From positions 1 to 7,400 of the forward strand of contig JAEUIB010000564.1 in assembly GCA_016795255.1 (NCBI GenBank): a stretch of DNA of 7,400 nucleotides, written 5' to 3'. A model generated the notes under the pieces. The model was not told where the DNA came from, did no database searches, and saw only the letters and a list, made by a program, of their open reading frames with translations. Origin of the DNA: Planctomycetota bacterium (lineage in GTDB: Bacteria; Planctomycetota; B15-G4; JADJEK01). The position numbers and the translations under genes were made by a program. Shown one piece after another: positions 1 through 5,758 of the stretch. The first letter of the stretch is position 1; each line of letters begins with the position of its first letter.

Positions 1-321
1 GCCGCCGCGCAATGGCCCGAGTTCGACGACGGCGACATCGTGCACACGTGCGTGTGGACGAAGCGTCCCAACCCGTTCGGTCTCCATCACGTGTACGGAA
101 ACGTCGCCGAGTGGACGCTCGACGTGCTCGGCGACTATCGCTTGCCGCTACGCAGTGGGACCGGCGAGCGTTGCGGCAGTCAGTTGGACAAGCGCGTCGC
201 GCGAGGCGGCTCCTTCGACGACTCGTGGTCGAAGGCCAGGTCCGCCGTTCGCGAGTTCATCCGTGTCGAAGTACCGAGCGCGACGATCGGCATCCGCGCC
301 GCTCGTGCGATCGATCCGTGA
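1..321 (+). CDS. FGE-sulfatase (SUMF1-like) domain protein, C-terminal fragment
   Basis: The reading frame is open from the first base to TGA at 319-321, so only the last 106 residues are visible. Recognisable family blocks are the VYGNVAEWTLD segment (about residues 28-38 of the fragment), RVARGGSFDDSW (about 64-75), and the terminal block ATIGIRAAR, which replaces the usual GFR(C/V)A ending. In true formylglycine-generating enzymes the residues just after GGS(Y/F) include the copper-binding catalytic cysteine pair. Here that stretch is DDSWSKARS with no cysteine, so it is unlikely to oxidise sulfatases. Family relatives without these cysteines serve as other non-haem iron enzymes or as ligand-binding modules, sometimes fused to protein kinases; the missing N-terminus prevents a choice. 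The gene converges on the flavoprotein gene with zero spacing. The family call is firm; the function is unknown. Confidence 0.88.
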   Translation, partial: AAAQWPEFDDGDIVHTCVWTKRPNPFGLHHVYGNVAEWTLDVLGDYRLPLRSGTGERCGSQLDKRVARGGSFDDSWSKARSAVREFIRVEVPSATIGIRAARAIDP

Positions 322-1563
322 TCAACGCGTCGCGGCGCTCGCTCCGGCGACGTGGCCCGTCGAGAACGCGGCCTGGAAGTTGAAGCCACCGATCGGGCCG
401 TCGACGTCGAGGACTTCGCCGCAGACGTAGAAGCCCGGCACGCGCCGCGATTCCATGGTCGCCGGGTCGACCTCGTCGAGCGCGACGCCACCGGCGGTCA
501 CTTCCGCGCGCGTGAAGTCCTGCGTGCCGGCGATCGGGATGCGCGTGCCCTTCAACAGCTCGACGACGATGCGGCGATGCGCGCGCGAGACCTCCGCGCA
601 ACGCTGTGCGCCGCGAACGCCGCGCGTCGCGAACAGGACGTCGAGGAAGCGCTGCGGGAACTCGCCCTCGATCGCGTTCGACAGTGCGTGCGTCGGCATG
701 ACCTCGATCGAGCGATCGAGTTCGCGCTCGAGTTCCTGCGCCGTGAGGTCGGGCAGGAAGTCGACGACCAGCGTCGTCGGCTCTTCGCGCGTCGAGACTT
801 CGCGCGAGACGTCCATCGCCGCGGGTCCCGACAGGCCGAAGTGCGTGAACAGCAGCGGCCGCCGACGGCGCGCGAGCTCGGTGCCGCTCGCGTCGACGAG
901 GCGGACCGCGACGTCCTGGAACGCGATGCCGGTCAGCGACTTCACCCATTCCTCGTCGACGCGCAGCGGCACGAGCGCGGGACGCGGCGTGACGATCGTG
1001 TGGCCGAAGCGCGCCGCGATCGCATAGCCGTCGCCGGTCGAGCCGGTGCCCGGGTACGACTTGCCGCCGACCGCGAGCACGACGGACTTCGCCGACAGAC
1101 GGTCCGCGCCGGCGTGGACGACGAACGTCCCGTCGTCCTGCCGTTGCACGACTTCGATGCGCGACTCGCAGCGCATCCGTGCACCGGCCGCTTCGAAGCG
1201 CCGCAGGAACGCGGCGAGCACGTCGGTCGCCTTGTTGCTCTTCGGGAAGACCTTGTCGAACTTCTCCTCGTAGGTCTCGACGCCGAGTTCGTGCAGCAAG
1301 CTGACGATCGCGGTCGGCGGCAGCGTCTTGAACGCGTGGCCGAGGAAACGGCCGGCCGACTTGCCGAAATGGCGCGCCATCACGTGGACCGGCAGCACCG
1401 ACGTGACGTTGCAGCGTGAGCCGCCGGACGCGAGCACTTTGACGCCGGGCTTCTTGTTGCGCTCGAGCAGCAGCACGCTCGCGCCGCGGCGCGCGGCTTC
1501 GGTGGCCGCGAACAGTCCGGCCGCGCCACCGCCGAGCACCACGACATCGAACTCTGCGGACAT
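322..1563 (-). CDS. HI0933/BaiN-family NAD(P)/FAD-dependent oxidoreductase
   Basis: A 413-residue flavoprotein, normal length for the HI0933 (YhiN/BaiN-like) family. It begins with a Rossmann dinucleotide-binding motif, VVVLGGGAAG (residues 7-16), with the acidic ribose-binding Glu34 in LLLERN. The family block KVLASGGSRCNVT follows at 42-54. SVVLAVGGKSYPGTGSTGDG (160-179) is the second FAD-contact region. HFGLSGPAAM lies at 241-250, and the C-terminal FAD-binding block runs from VTAGGV (355-360) to GEVLDVDGPIGGFNFQ (382-397). These proteins are cytosolic FAD enzymes. One member, BaiN, is reported as a bile-acid reductase, but for most the substrate is unknown and none can be assigned here. 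The ATG at 1561-1563 was chosen because it lies directly before the Rossmann strand. A weak GAGG (complement of 1574-1577) lies 10 nt upstream. In-frame extension further upstream has no family similarity. The gene diverges from the GntR operon. Confidence 0.95.
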   Translation of the reverse strand: MSAEFDVVVLGGGAAGLFAATEAARRGASVLLLERNKKPGVKVLASGGSRCNVTSVLPVHVMARHFGKSAGRFLGHAFKTLPPTAIVSLLHELGVETYEEKFDKVFPKSNKATDVLAAFLRRFEAAGARMRCESRIEVVQRQDDGTFVVHAGADRLSAKSVVLAVGGKSYPGTGSTGDGYAIAARFGHTIVTPRPALVPLRVDEEWVKSLTGIAFQDVAVRLVDASGTELARRRRPLLFTHFGLSGPAAMDVSREVSTREEPTTLVVDFLPDLTAQELERELDRSIEVMPTHALSNAIEGEFPQRFLDVLFATRGVRGAQRCAEVSRAHRRIVVELLKGTRIPIAGTQDFTRAEVTAGGVALDEVDPATMESRRVPGFYVCGEVLDVDGPIGGFNFQAAFSTGHVAGASAATR

Positions 1564-1652
1564 GCGGAGCGGGCCTCGGAACCACCGGCGGAACGAAGGC
1601 CGGGATTGTGGCATCGGCGCCGGCGTTGTCACCCACCGTTGTCGCCGGCGGC

Positions 1653-1706
1653 GGCGCGGAGGGCGCAACCGGCGCAGACGGCGCAGACGGCGCGAATGGC
1701 GCCGGA
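1653..1706. repeat. 9-bp tandem repeat, six units
   Basis: Six consecutive 9-bp units each begin GGCGC: GGCGCGGAG, GGCGCAACC, GGCGCAGAC, GGCGCAGAC, GGCGCGAAT, GGCGCCGGA. The middle two are identical. Read rightward in one frame the array would give Gly-Ala-X triplets. No supported gene covers it, so it is treated as an intergenic minisatellite between the flavoprotein and GntR genes. Confidence 0.85.
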
Positions 1707-1780
1707 TGCGCGACACGTCGCGAATTCGGGGCTTCAGTGTGCTGCCGTACCAGGCCGATAGGACAGCTCCACCCGCCCGT

Positions 1781-1784
1781 GGAG
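1781..1784 (+). promoter_or_regulatory. Ribosome binding site deciding the GntR GTG start
   Basis: GGAG lies 8 nt before the GTG at 1793. No ATG in this frame occurs near the first conserved residues of the GntR protein, so this site plus the protein alignment fix the GTG as the start. Confidence 0.6.
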
Positions 1785-1792
1785 CCCCTCCC

Positions 1793-2179
1793 GTGATCAT
1801 CGACATCGACAGTGGCGGCGACCGATCGCCGTGCGAACAGATCCTCGAGCAGATCCGTGCCGCGGTCGCGCGCGGCGGCCTGCGTCCCGGCGAACGGTTG
1901 CCGTCCGTCCGCGGCTTGGCCGCTCAGGCGCGCGTGAACCCGAACACGGTCGCGAAGGCGTATCGCGAATTGGAGTGGAGCGGCGTCGTCGCCACGCGAC
2001 CGGGAGACGGCGTGTTCGTCGCCGACGGTGCGGTCGCGAAGTGCCGATCGTCGGCGCGATCGGCGGCGCTCGATCGGCTCGATCGAGCTCTGGACGACGC
2101 GCTCGCGACCGGACTCTCGCCCGACGAACTCGAGCGGCGCGTCGCGCGCCAACTTGCTCGCACGGAGGCTCCGCGATGA
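1793..2179 (+). CDS. GntR-family (YtrA subfamily) transcriptional regulator
   Basis: A 128-residue DNA-binding regulator. Residues 11-78 form the GntR winged helix-turn-helix: CEQILEQIRAAVARG is the first helix, LRPGERLPSVRGLA (30-43) leads into the HTH, VNPNTVAKAYRELE (48-61) is the recognition helix, and VVATRPGDGVFVA (65-77) is the wing. The remaining 50 residues form a short helical tail instead of a ligand-binding or aminotransferase domain. This length and layout define the YtrA subfamily, whose members typically repress an adjacent ABC transporter operon. The context fits: the stop TGA at 2177-2179 overlaps the ATG of the ABC ATPase gene by 4 bases (ATGA), implying translational coupling. 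Autoregulation of the operon is inferred from the family. The effector is unknown. Confidence 0.93.
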   Translation: MIIDIDSGGDRSPCEQILEQIRAAVARGGLRPGERLPSVRGLAAQARVNPNTVAKAYRELEWSGVVATRPGDGVFVADGAVAKCRSSARSAALDRLDRALDDALATGLSPDELERRVARQLARTEAPR

Positions 2180-3090
2180 ACCCCGCACCGATCGAAGTCC
2201 AGGACCTCCGCTTCGCGTACGCGCGCGAGCCCGTGCTCGACGGCGTTTCGCTGCGCATCCCGCAAGGTTCGCTGTGCGCGATCGTCGGCCGCAACGGCGG
2301 CGGCAAGTCGACGCTGCTGAAGTTGATCGCCGGCATCCTCGCGCCGCCGCGCGGCGTGATCACGACGCTCGGGCTCGACCCCCGCAGGGACGGGCCGCGG
2401 ATCCGCGCGCGGATCGGCTACGTCGCCGATGCGCTCGACGTGCCCGACTGGATGCGCGTGAAGGACTACTTCCGATTCATCGCGCCGTTCCATCCCCGTT
2501 GGGACCGGTCCGAGGAAGCGCGACTACGCGCGCGGGCACAGCTCGATCCGAATGCGCGGATCGCCGCGCTGTCGCGGGGCGTGAAAGCCCGCGTCGCGCT
2601 GATCGCCGCGCTCGCGCATCGCCCCGAGCTGCTCCTGCTCGACGAGCCATTCGCCGGATTCGACGCGTCGGTCCGCGCGGAAGTGCTCGACGCGTTGCTG
2701 GCGCACGACGGGCCGCGCTCTCGCACGATCGTGTTCGTGTCGCACTCGACGGCCGACGTCGAGCGGCTCGCCGATCACGTCGTCGTGCTCGACGGCGGAC
2801 GCGTGGCGTTCCACGGCGAGACCGACGAACTGCAACGGCGGTTCGCCCGCGTGGTCGTCCGGTTGCGACACGACGAGGCGAGATTCGAGCCGCCGCACGG
2901 CGTGCTGTGCGAACGCTCCGGCGACGTGGTCGCGTTGCGGTATCGCGATTTCGACGAGCGCGCGGAAGCGTGGCTCGCGCATCACGAGTTGGTCGCGTCG
3001 TTCGAGGTGCGTCGTCGCGCGCTCGACGAGGTCGTGCGCGCGTGCATCGAAGCGCCGAAGCCGGAGGTTTCGTCATGCGTCGCTTCGTGA
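2176..3090 (+). CDS. ABC transporter ATP-binding protein (CcmA/YtrB-like)
   Basis: A 304-residue cytoplasmic ATPase subunit. Walker A is GRNGGGKST (38-46). Walker B is ELLLLDEP (151-158) with catalytic Glu157, followed by the D-loop AGFD (160-163) and the switch His190 in FVSHST. Two motifs are divergent. The Q-loop region reads IGYVADALDVPDWM (80-93) with no glutamine, and the signature is LSRGVKAR (132-139) in place of LSGGQ. Both variations are familiar in the CcmA-type ATPases paired with YtrA-like regulators, so they do not by themselves suggest inactivity. Residues 220-304 form a C-terminal extension typical of this group. GGAGG at 2164-2168, 7 nt before the ATG, supports the start. The gene overlaps the regulator by 4 bases and the membrane-protein gene by 16 bases, placing it in the middle of a coupled operon. 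The substrate is unknown; export of a toxic compound or antibiotic is the usual proposal for such systems. Confidence 0.95.
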   Translation: MNPAPIEVQDLRFAYAREPVLDGVSLRIPQGSLCAIVGRNGGGKSTLLKLIAGILAPPRGVITTLGLDPRRDGPRIRARIGYVADALDVPDWMRVKDYFRFIAPFHPRWDRSEEARLRARAQLDPNARIAALSRGVKARVALIAALAHRPELLLLDEPFAGFDASVRAEVLDALLAHDGPRSRTIVFVSHSTADVERLADHVVVLDGGRVAFHGETDELQRRFARVVVRLRHDEARFEPPHGVLCERSGDVVALRYRDFDERAEAWLAHHELVASFEVRRRALDEVVRACIEAPKPEVSSCVAS

Positions 3091-4898
3091 GATTGGTCCA
3101 CGCCGAATGGCGCACGGCGCGTGCGACGCTGATCGCTGGCATCGTGTTCGCGGCGCTGTTCATCGCGGCCTGCGATCTGACGTTCACGAAAGGGGATCCT
3201 CGGTACATCGGCGAAGTCGTGTTGCCGGCCGCGGTCGGGCTCGTGGTCTGCTCGGTCGCTGCGGATCTCCTGTCGCGCGGGCGTCCTGGTGCGTCGCCGA
3301 CGGCCGACGCAGCGCTTCCGGCGGGTGCGGCCTTCGTGTTCACGGCGCGCATCGCGTTCCTCGCGCTCGTCACGGGGATCGCCGCATCGGCGTTGATCGC
3401 GGCGACGTGGGTCCTGACGTCGTGGTTGCGCTCGTACGGCGTTCCGTACTCGTTGTGGCGATCGTTCGGTGTCGCACCGCTGCATTGGCTGGCGATCGTC
3501 CCCGCGGCCGCGAGCGTGCTGCTCGGATCGGCGTGCGGCGCGCGCGGCATCGTCGCCTTGATCGCCGGACTCGGCTCGACGGCCGGGGTCGTCGCCGCCG
3601 TGAACGGGCTCGGCCCGACGAACTTCGGGTACTCCATCGATGCGAGCGACTCCGCGTGGATCGCGATCGCCGCCTCGTGCCTGTTCGTGTCGATCGCCGC
3701 CTTCGTGTTCGTGCGCGGATTCCATCGCGTGGTGACGGCCGCGCGCCGGACGGCGTGGGCGATGGGTGCGCTGCTCGCCGTCCTCGCTCCCGCGGGCGTC
3801 GTGCTCGCCGATTCGATCGACGCGCGACTGCATCCCGAGTTCGGCTCGCTCCGCGAGTTCGAGATCGCGTCGATGTCGCCCGATCAATCGCGATTGGTGG
3901 TCCGGGTCCGCGGCGAGGCCCCGCAGTTCGTCCAGCAATGGATCGTCGACGTCGGAAGTGGCGCGGCCCGAGCGTTGCCGGGCTACTCAGAGGCCGTGAA
4001 GAAATCCCCCGGGAGCGGCGGAACGAGCGAGAACGGCGAGCGCGAGGAGGATTGCCGAGGTGACTCAATGGAAAGAGTCGGTGAGGCAATCCGTCGAAGC
4101 GATCGTCGTTCGCAGCCGTTCCGACGCCGCGCGGGATTTCTTCACGGCCTCTCACCCCCCGTGACCGCCGAGCCCGAGTGGTTGAAGGGCGGGCTCGTTC
4201 GCCTGCCGTACACGACGCTGGTGTGGAACGGCCTGAAGTTGGATCCGAGCGTCGGCACGTTCGACGTCGAGAGTGCTCGACTCGTGAGTCGCGATGGACC
4301 GTTCGATCCCGAGCACGGCTCGATCCGCGGGTTCACGCCGGACGCGGACGCATCGTCGGACGCTTGGGTGGGTTTCGGTCGCACGATCCCCGCGGGCTCG
4401 CTCGACATCGGAGACCGCACGGGAACGTGCGTCATCCGGACGTCCCCGCAGTGCGCGGAGTTCTACGACTTCGTCGTGTCGCCGCGTCCGCACGCGCGGA
4501 TCGACGGACTTCGACTCGAGGATCGCCTCGCCCTGTTGCCGCGCTCTCGGTTCGTGCTCGTTCGGTCGAGCGACGTGGAGCGCGTCGTGTCGTTCACCGA
4601 CGGCTCGGAGGTCGCGCGGTTTCCGGTGTCGCGCGAGCGCGGCATTTGGTGTCCGGGATCGGGGTCGTCCGATGCGTACTTGTGGCGCTACCGCAACTCG
4701 ACGACCACGACGTGGTCCGTCCTCCACGTCGCCACCGGAGTCGAGCGCACCGTCGACTTCGGCGGTTCGACGCGCCTGTGGGAGCAGCGGATCCTCGACG
4801 ACGGCACGGTGATCGGGGTCGTCGAGCCGGGCATCCTGCGTCGCTACCGGCCCGACGGCACGATCGTCGACACGCCGCTGCGGTTGCTCGGGGACTGA
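3075..4898 (+). CDS. Polytopic membrane protein with C-terminal propeller-like domain; probable ABC partner, carries an in-frame insertion element
   Basis: A 607-residue protein, probably the membrane partner of the upstream ATPase. The ATG at 3075 has GGAGG 7 nt upstream (3063-3067) and lies inside the end of the ATPase gene (16-base overlap). The N-terminal half has about six to seven hydrophobic segments, near residues 17-35, 47-65, 86-116 (long), 137-155, 157-178, 194-214 and 228-246. After the last of these comes an extracytoplasmic-looking region with a beta-propeller-like blade (IASMSPDQSRLVVRV, 264-278). More propeller-like strands follow in 361-607, for example RSRFVLVRSSDVERVVSFTDG and the repeated aspartate turns. 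No family name is recognised for this half. Residues 306-359 are foreign in character (Arg/Glu/Ser/Gly-rich) and are encoded exactly by the palindromic element at 3990-4151. Without it the chain would read LPGYS followed by PPVTAEPEW. Whether the interrupted protein still works cannot be told from sequence. Confidence 0.82.
   Translation: MRRFVRLVHAEWRTARATLIAGIVFAALFIAACDLTFTKGDPRYIGEVVLPAAVGLVVCSVAADLLSRGRPGASPTADAALPAGAAFVFTARIAFLALVTGIAASALIAATWVLTSWLRSYGVPYSLWRSFGVAPLHWLAIVPAAASVLLGSACGARGIVALIAGLGSTAGVVAAVNGLGPTNFGYSIDASDSAWIAIAASCLFVSIAAFVFVRGFHRVVTAARRTAWAMGALLAVLAPAGVVLADSIDARLHPEFGSLREFEIASMSPDQSRLVVRVRGEAPQFVQQWIVDVGSGAARALPGYSEAVKKSPGSGGTSENGEREEDCRGDSMERVGEAIRRSDRRSQPFRRRAGFLHGLSPPVTAEPEWLKGGLVRLPYTTLVWNGLKLDPSVGTFDVESARLVSRDGPFDPEHGSIRGFTPDADASSDAWVGFGRTIPAGSLDIGDRTGTCVIRTSPQCAEFYDFVVSPRPHARIDGLRLEDRLALLPRSRFVLVRSSDVERVVSFTDGSEVARFPVSRERGIWCPGSGSSDAYLWRYRNSTTTTWSVLHVATGVERTVDFGGSTRLWEQRILDDGTVIGVVEPGILRRYRPDGTIVDTPLRLLGD
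3989..4008. repeat. Left terminal inverted repeat of the palindromic element
   Basis: This 20-bp arm pairs perfectly with 4133-4152. The outermost A (3989) also belongs to the flanking TCA, so the true arm may be 19 bp. In the host frame it encodes Glu-Ala-Val-Lys-Lys-Ser. Confidence 0.9.
3990..4151. mobile_element. MITE-like palindromic element inserted in frame in the membrane-protein gene
   Basis: A 162-bp element is symmetric about position 4070.5. The outer arms are perfect inverted repeats: GAGGCCGTGAAGAAATCCC at 3990-4008, with its reverse complement at 4133-4151. On the same axis, GGATTGCC (4049-4056) pairs with GGCAATCC (4085-4092) and GACTC (4062-4066) with GAGTC (4075-4079), around an 8-nt loop AATGGAAA. 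The intervening 40-nt arms are imperfectly complementary with a 1-nt offset (for example CGGAACG and GAACG blocks). The whole element could therefore fold into one long hairpin. A direct TCA flanks both ends (3987-3989, 4152-4154), consistent with a 3-bp target duplication. There is no room for a transposase, so movement would need one supplied in trans. The element plus one TCA is 165 bp (55 codons), leaving the host frame intact. The palindrome is directly visible; the mobile nature is inferred. Confidence 0.8.
4133..4152. repeat. Right terminal inverted repeat of the palindromic element
   Basis: Exact reverse complement of 3989-4008. The outermost T (4152) is shared with the flanking TCA. 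In the host frame it encodes the end of the inserted peptide, Gly-Phe-Leu-His-Gly-Leu. Confidence 0.9.
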
Positions 4899-4915
4899 CG
4901 CTCCACCGACGTCAG
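4895..4915. terminator. Small hairpin between convergent genes, possible bidirectional terminator
   Basis: CTGACG (4895-4900) and CGTCAG (4910-4915) form a 6-bp stem with a 9-nt loop. The stem contains the stop codons of both convergent genes (4896-4898 and 4912-4914 on the opposite strand). There is no T-tract on either side, so termination by this hairpin alone is uncertain. Confidence 0.3.
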
Positions 4916-5685
4916 CGCGCCGAGACGGGCCGTTCGCGGACGGCCGCGAGCGTGCCGTCCCACAGCGCGAGGCGCGCGCGCAGGACGTCGACGCCGACGC
5001 GCTCCGCATCGTCGAGCTTCGTCGGATCGTCGGCACACGTCTGCGCCAGCATGCGACGCGCGATCGGGCCGTGCTCGTCCGTGTCGAGTGCGATGTGGCG
5101 TTCGAGATAGGCACGAAACAGACCGAGCCGGCCCGGGTGTCGGCGATCGAGTTCGTCGACGAGCGCGACGAACATGCCCGGGATCACGTCCTCGCGACCG
5201 AGCGTGAACGCGGCGGCGACGCGATGCAGCGGACCGTCCTCGATGATGCGGAACGTATGGCGCACGAACGTCTCCGCGCTCGGCGGCGCTTCGGCCTTCG
5301 CGAACGCGTCGTCGAGCGACGCGCCTCCCCGCAATGCGTCGATCAGTCGCGTGATCGGACCGACGTCGGCGCCGGCTTCGCGCATCGCGTCGAGATAGAG
5401 CTCGAAGTGGCTGATGGATCCGCCGCGCGGATCGACGTCGGACTCTTCGCCGAGCACGAGTTCGTTGACGAAGCGCCGGACCGTCGGATCACCGACCGGT
5501 CGCCACGGCAGCGTCAGTCCGGTGAGTCCGTGCTGCAACGCCTTCAACAGCGACATGAAGTCCCACACCGCGAACACGTGGTGCGCCATGAACACGCGGA
5601 CGTCGTCGAGCGTGCGCAACGACGCGTAGAGCGGATGGGACAGCAACCGGGTGCGGGTGGTGGCGAGCAAGGGAGACTCGATCAT
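4912..5685 (-). CDS. DUF3050 family protein (haem-oxygenase-like fold)
   Basis: A 257-residue protein matching the DUF3050 family in length and conserved blocks: LRTLDDVRVFMAHHVFAVWD (23-42) leading into FMSLLKALQ, NELVLGEESD (74-83), SHFELYLDAM (92-101), TFRIIEDG (144-151), and YLERHIALDTDEHGP (193-207). The family is all-helical and belongs to the haem-oxygenase-like fold. Its biochemical activity is not known to me. The last block has the spacing His197-x3-Asp201-x3-His205, which resembles the metal-ligand helix of haem-oxygenase-like di-iron oxidases. With His35/His36, Glu75, Glu80/81 and His93, this makes metal binding plausible but unproven. The ATG at 5683-5685 has no Shine-Dalgarno sequence, so the transcript may be leaderless or translation weak. 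The gene lies 73 bp downstream of the Rieske oxygenase gene on the same strand, possibly in one operon, and converges on the ABC operon with a 13-bp gap. Confidence 0.88.
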   Translation of the reverse strand: MIESPLLATTRTRLLSHPLYASLRTLDDVRVFMAHHVFAVWDFMSLLKALQHGLTGLTLPWRPVGDPTVRRFVNELVLGEESDVDPRGGSISHFELYLDAMREAGADVGPITRLIDALRGGASLDDAFAKAEAPPSAETFVRHTFRIIEDGPLHRVAAAFTLGREDVIPGMFVALVDELDRRHPGRLGLFRAYLERHIALDTDEHGPIARRMLAQTCADDPTKLDDAERVGVDVLRARLALWDGTLAAVRERPVSAR

Positions 5686-5730
5686 GGACGCAGGGATAGC
5701 CGACCCCGAGGTGCCCGCGCCGGACAGGAT

Positions 5731-5756
5731 GACGCGGGGACAGACCCCGCTGCGTC
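5731..5756. repeat. Strong GC hairpin in the Rieske-DUF3050 gap (REP-like or intercistronic terminator)
   Basis: GCGGGG (5734-5739), loop ACAGA and CCCCGC (5745-5750) form a 6-bp GC stem. GAC (5731-5733) and GTC (5754-5756) extend it past a 3-nt bulge. A further inverted pair GGACGCAG (5686-5693) and CTGCGTCC (5750-5757) spans the same gap. No T-run follows on the leftward strand. It could stabilise or attenuate the leftward message, or be a REP-type palindrome. Confidence 0.45.
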
Positions 5757-5758
5757 CC

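Larger units (their letters stand above)
1564..1792. promoter_or_regulatory. Divergent intergenic region between flavoprotein gene and GntR operon
   Basis: This 229-bp spacer must carry the promoters for both divergent transcription units. It holds two copies of the self-complementary octamer CGCCGGCG (1618-1625 and 1643-1650) flanking a direct repeat CGTTGTC (1624-1630 and 1638-1644), and then a 9-bp tandem repeat (1653-1706). No convincing -35/-10 pair was found for either strand. The best rightward candidate, TTCAGT (1733-1738) with GATAGG near 1757-1762, is poor. The repressor of the downstream operon would be expected to bind here, but no clear operator palindrome stands out. Confidence 0.5.

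Noticed and set aside
1618..1650. CGCCGGCG pair as a GntR operator
   Set aside because: The octamer is self-complementary and common by chance in DNA this rich in G+C, and it lies more than 140 bp from the start.
1608..1796. 62-codon ORF with collagen-like Gly-Ala-X run
   Set aside because: Weak GTG start, no clear ribosome site, and the run is fully explained by the 9-bp repeat. Kept only as a finding.
1564..1806. N-terminal extension of the flavoprotein by 81 residues
   Set aside because: The extension is Pro/Ala/Arg-rich repeat sequence with no family match; the Rossmann motif begins right after the ATG at 1563.
257..2188. Long leftward ORF of 643 codons across the flavoprotein gene and GntR gene
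   Set aside because: Arg-rich, low-complexity translation typical of a shadow frame in high-GC DNA. The flavoprotein frame in the same region has clear family motifs.
2477..3938. Leftward ORFs opposite the ABC operon
   Set aside because: Their translations are compositionally biased and have no recognisable domains; the rightward genes have full motif sets.
3107..4063. 318-codon rightward ORF in another frame of the membrane-protein gene
   Set aside because: Arg-rich shadow frame with no hydrophobic segments, whereas the chosen frame shows membrane helices and a good ribosome site.
4009..4132. Rho-independent terminator reading of the central palindrome
   Set aside because: The stem is far longer than a terminator, has no T-tract, and lies within an open reading frame that continues for 248 codons.
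3975..4154. Frameshift or pseudogene in the membrane-protein gene
   Set aside because: The insertion keeps the frame exactly and both flanks continue as plausible protein, so the gene is interrupted by extra residues but not broken.
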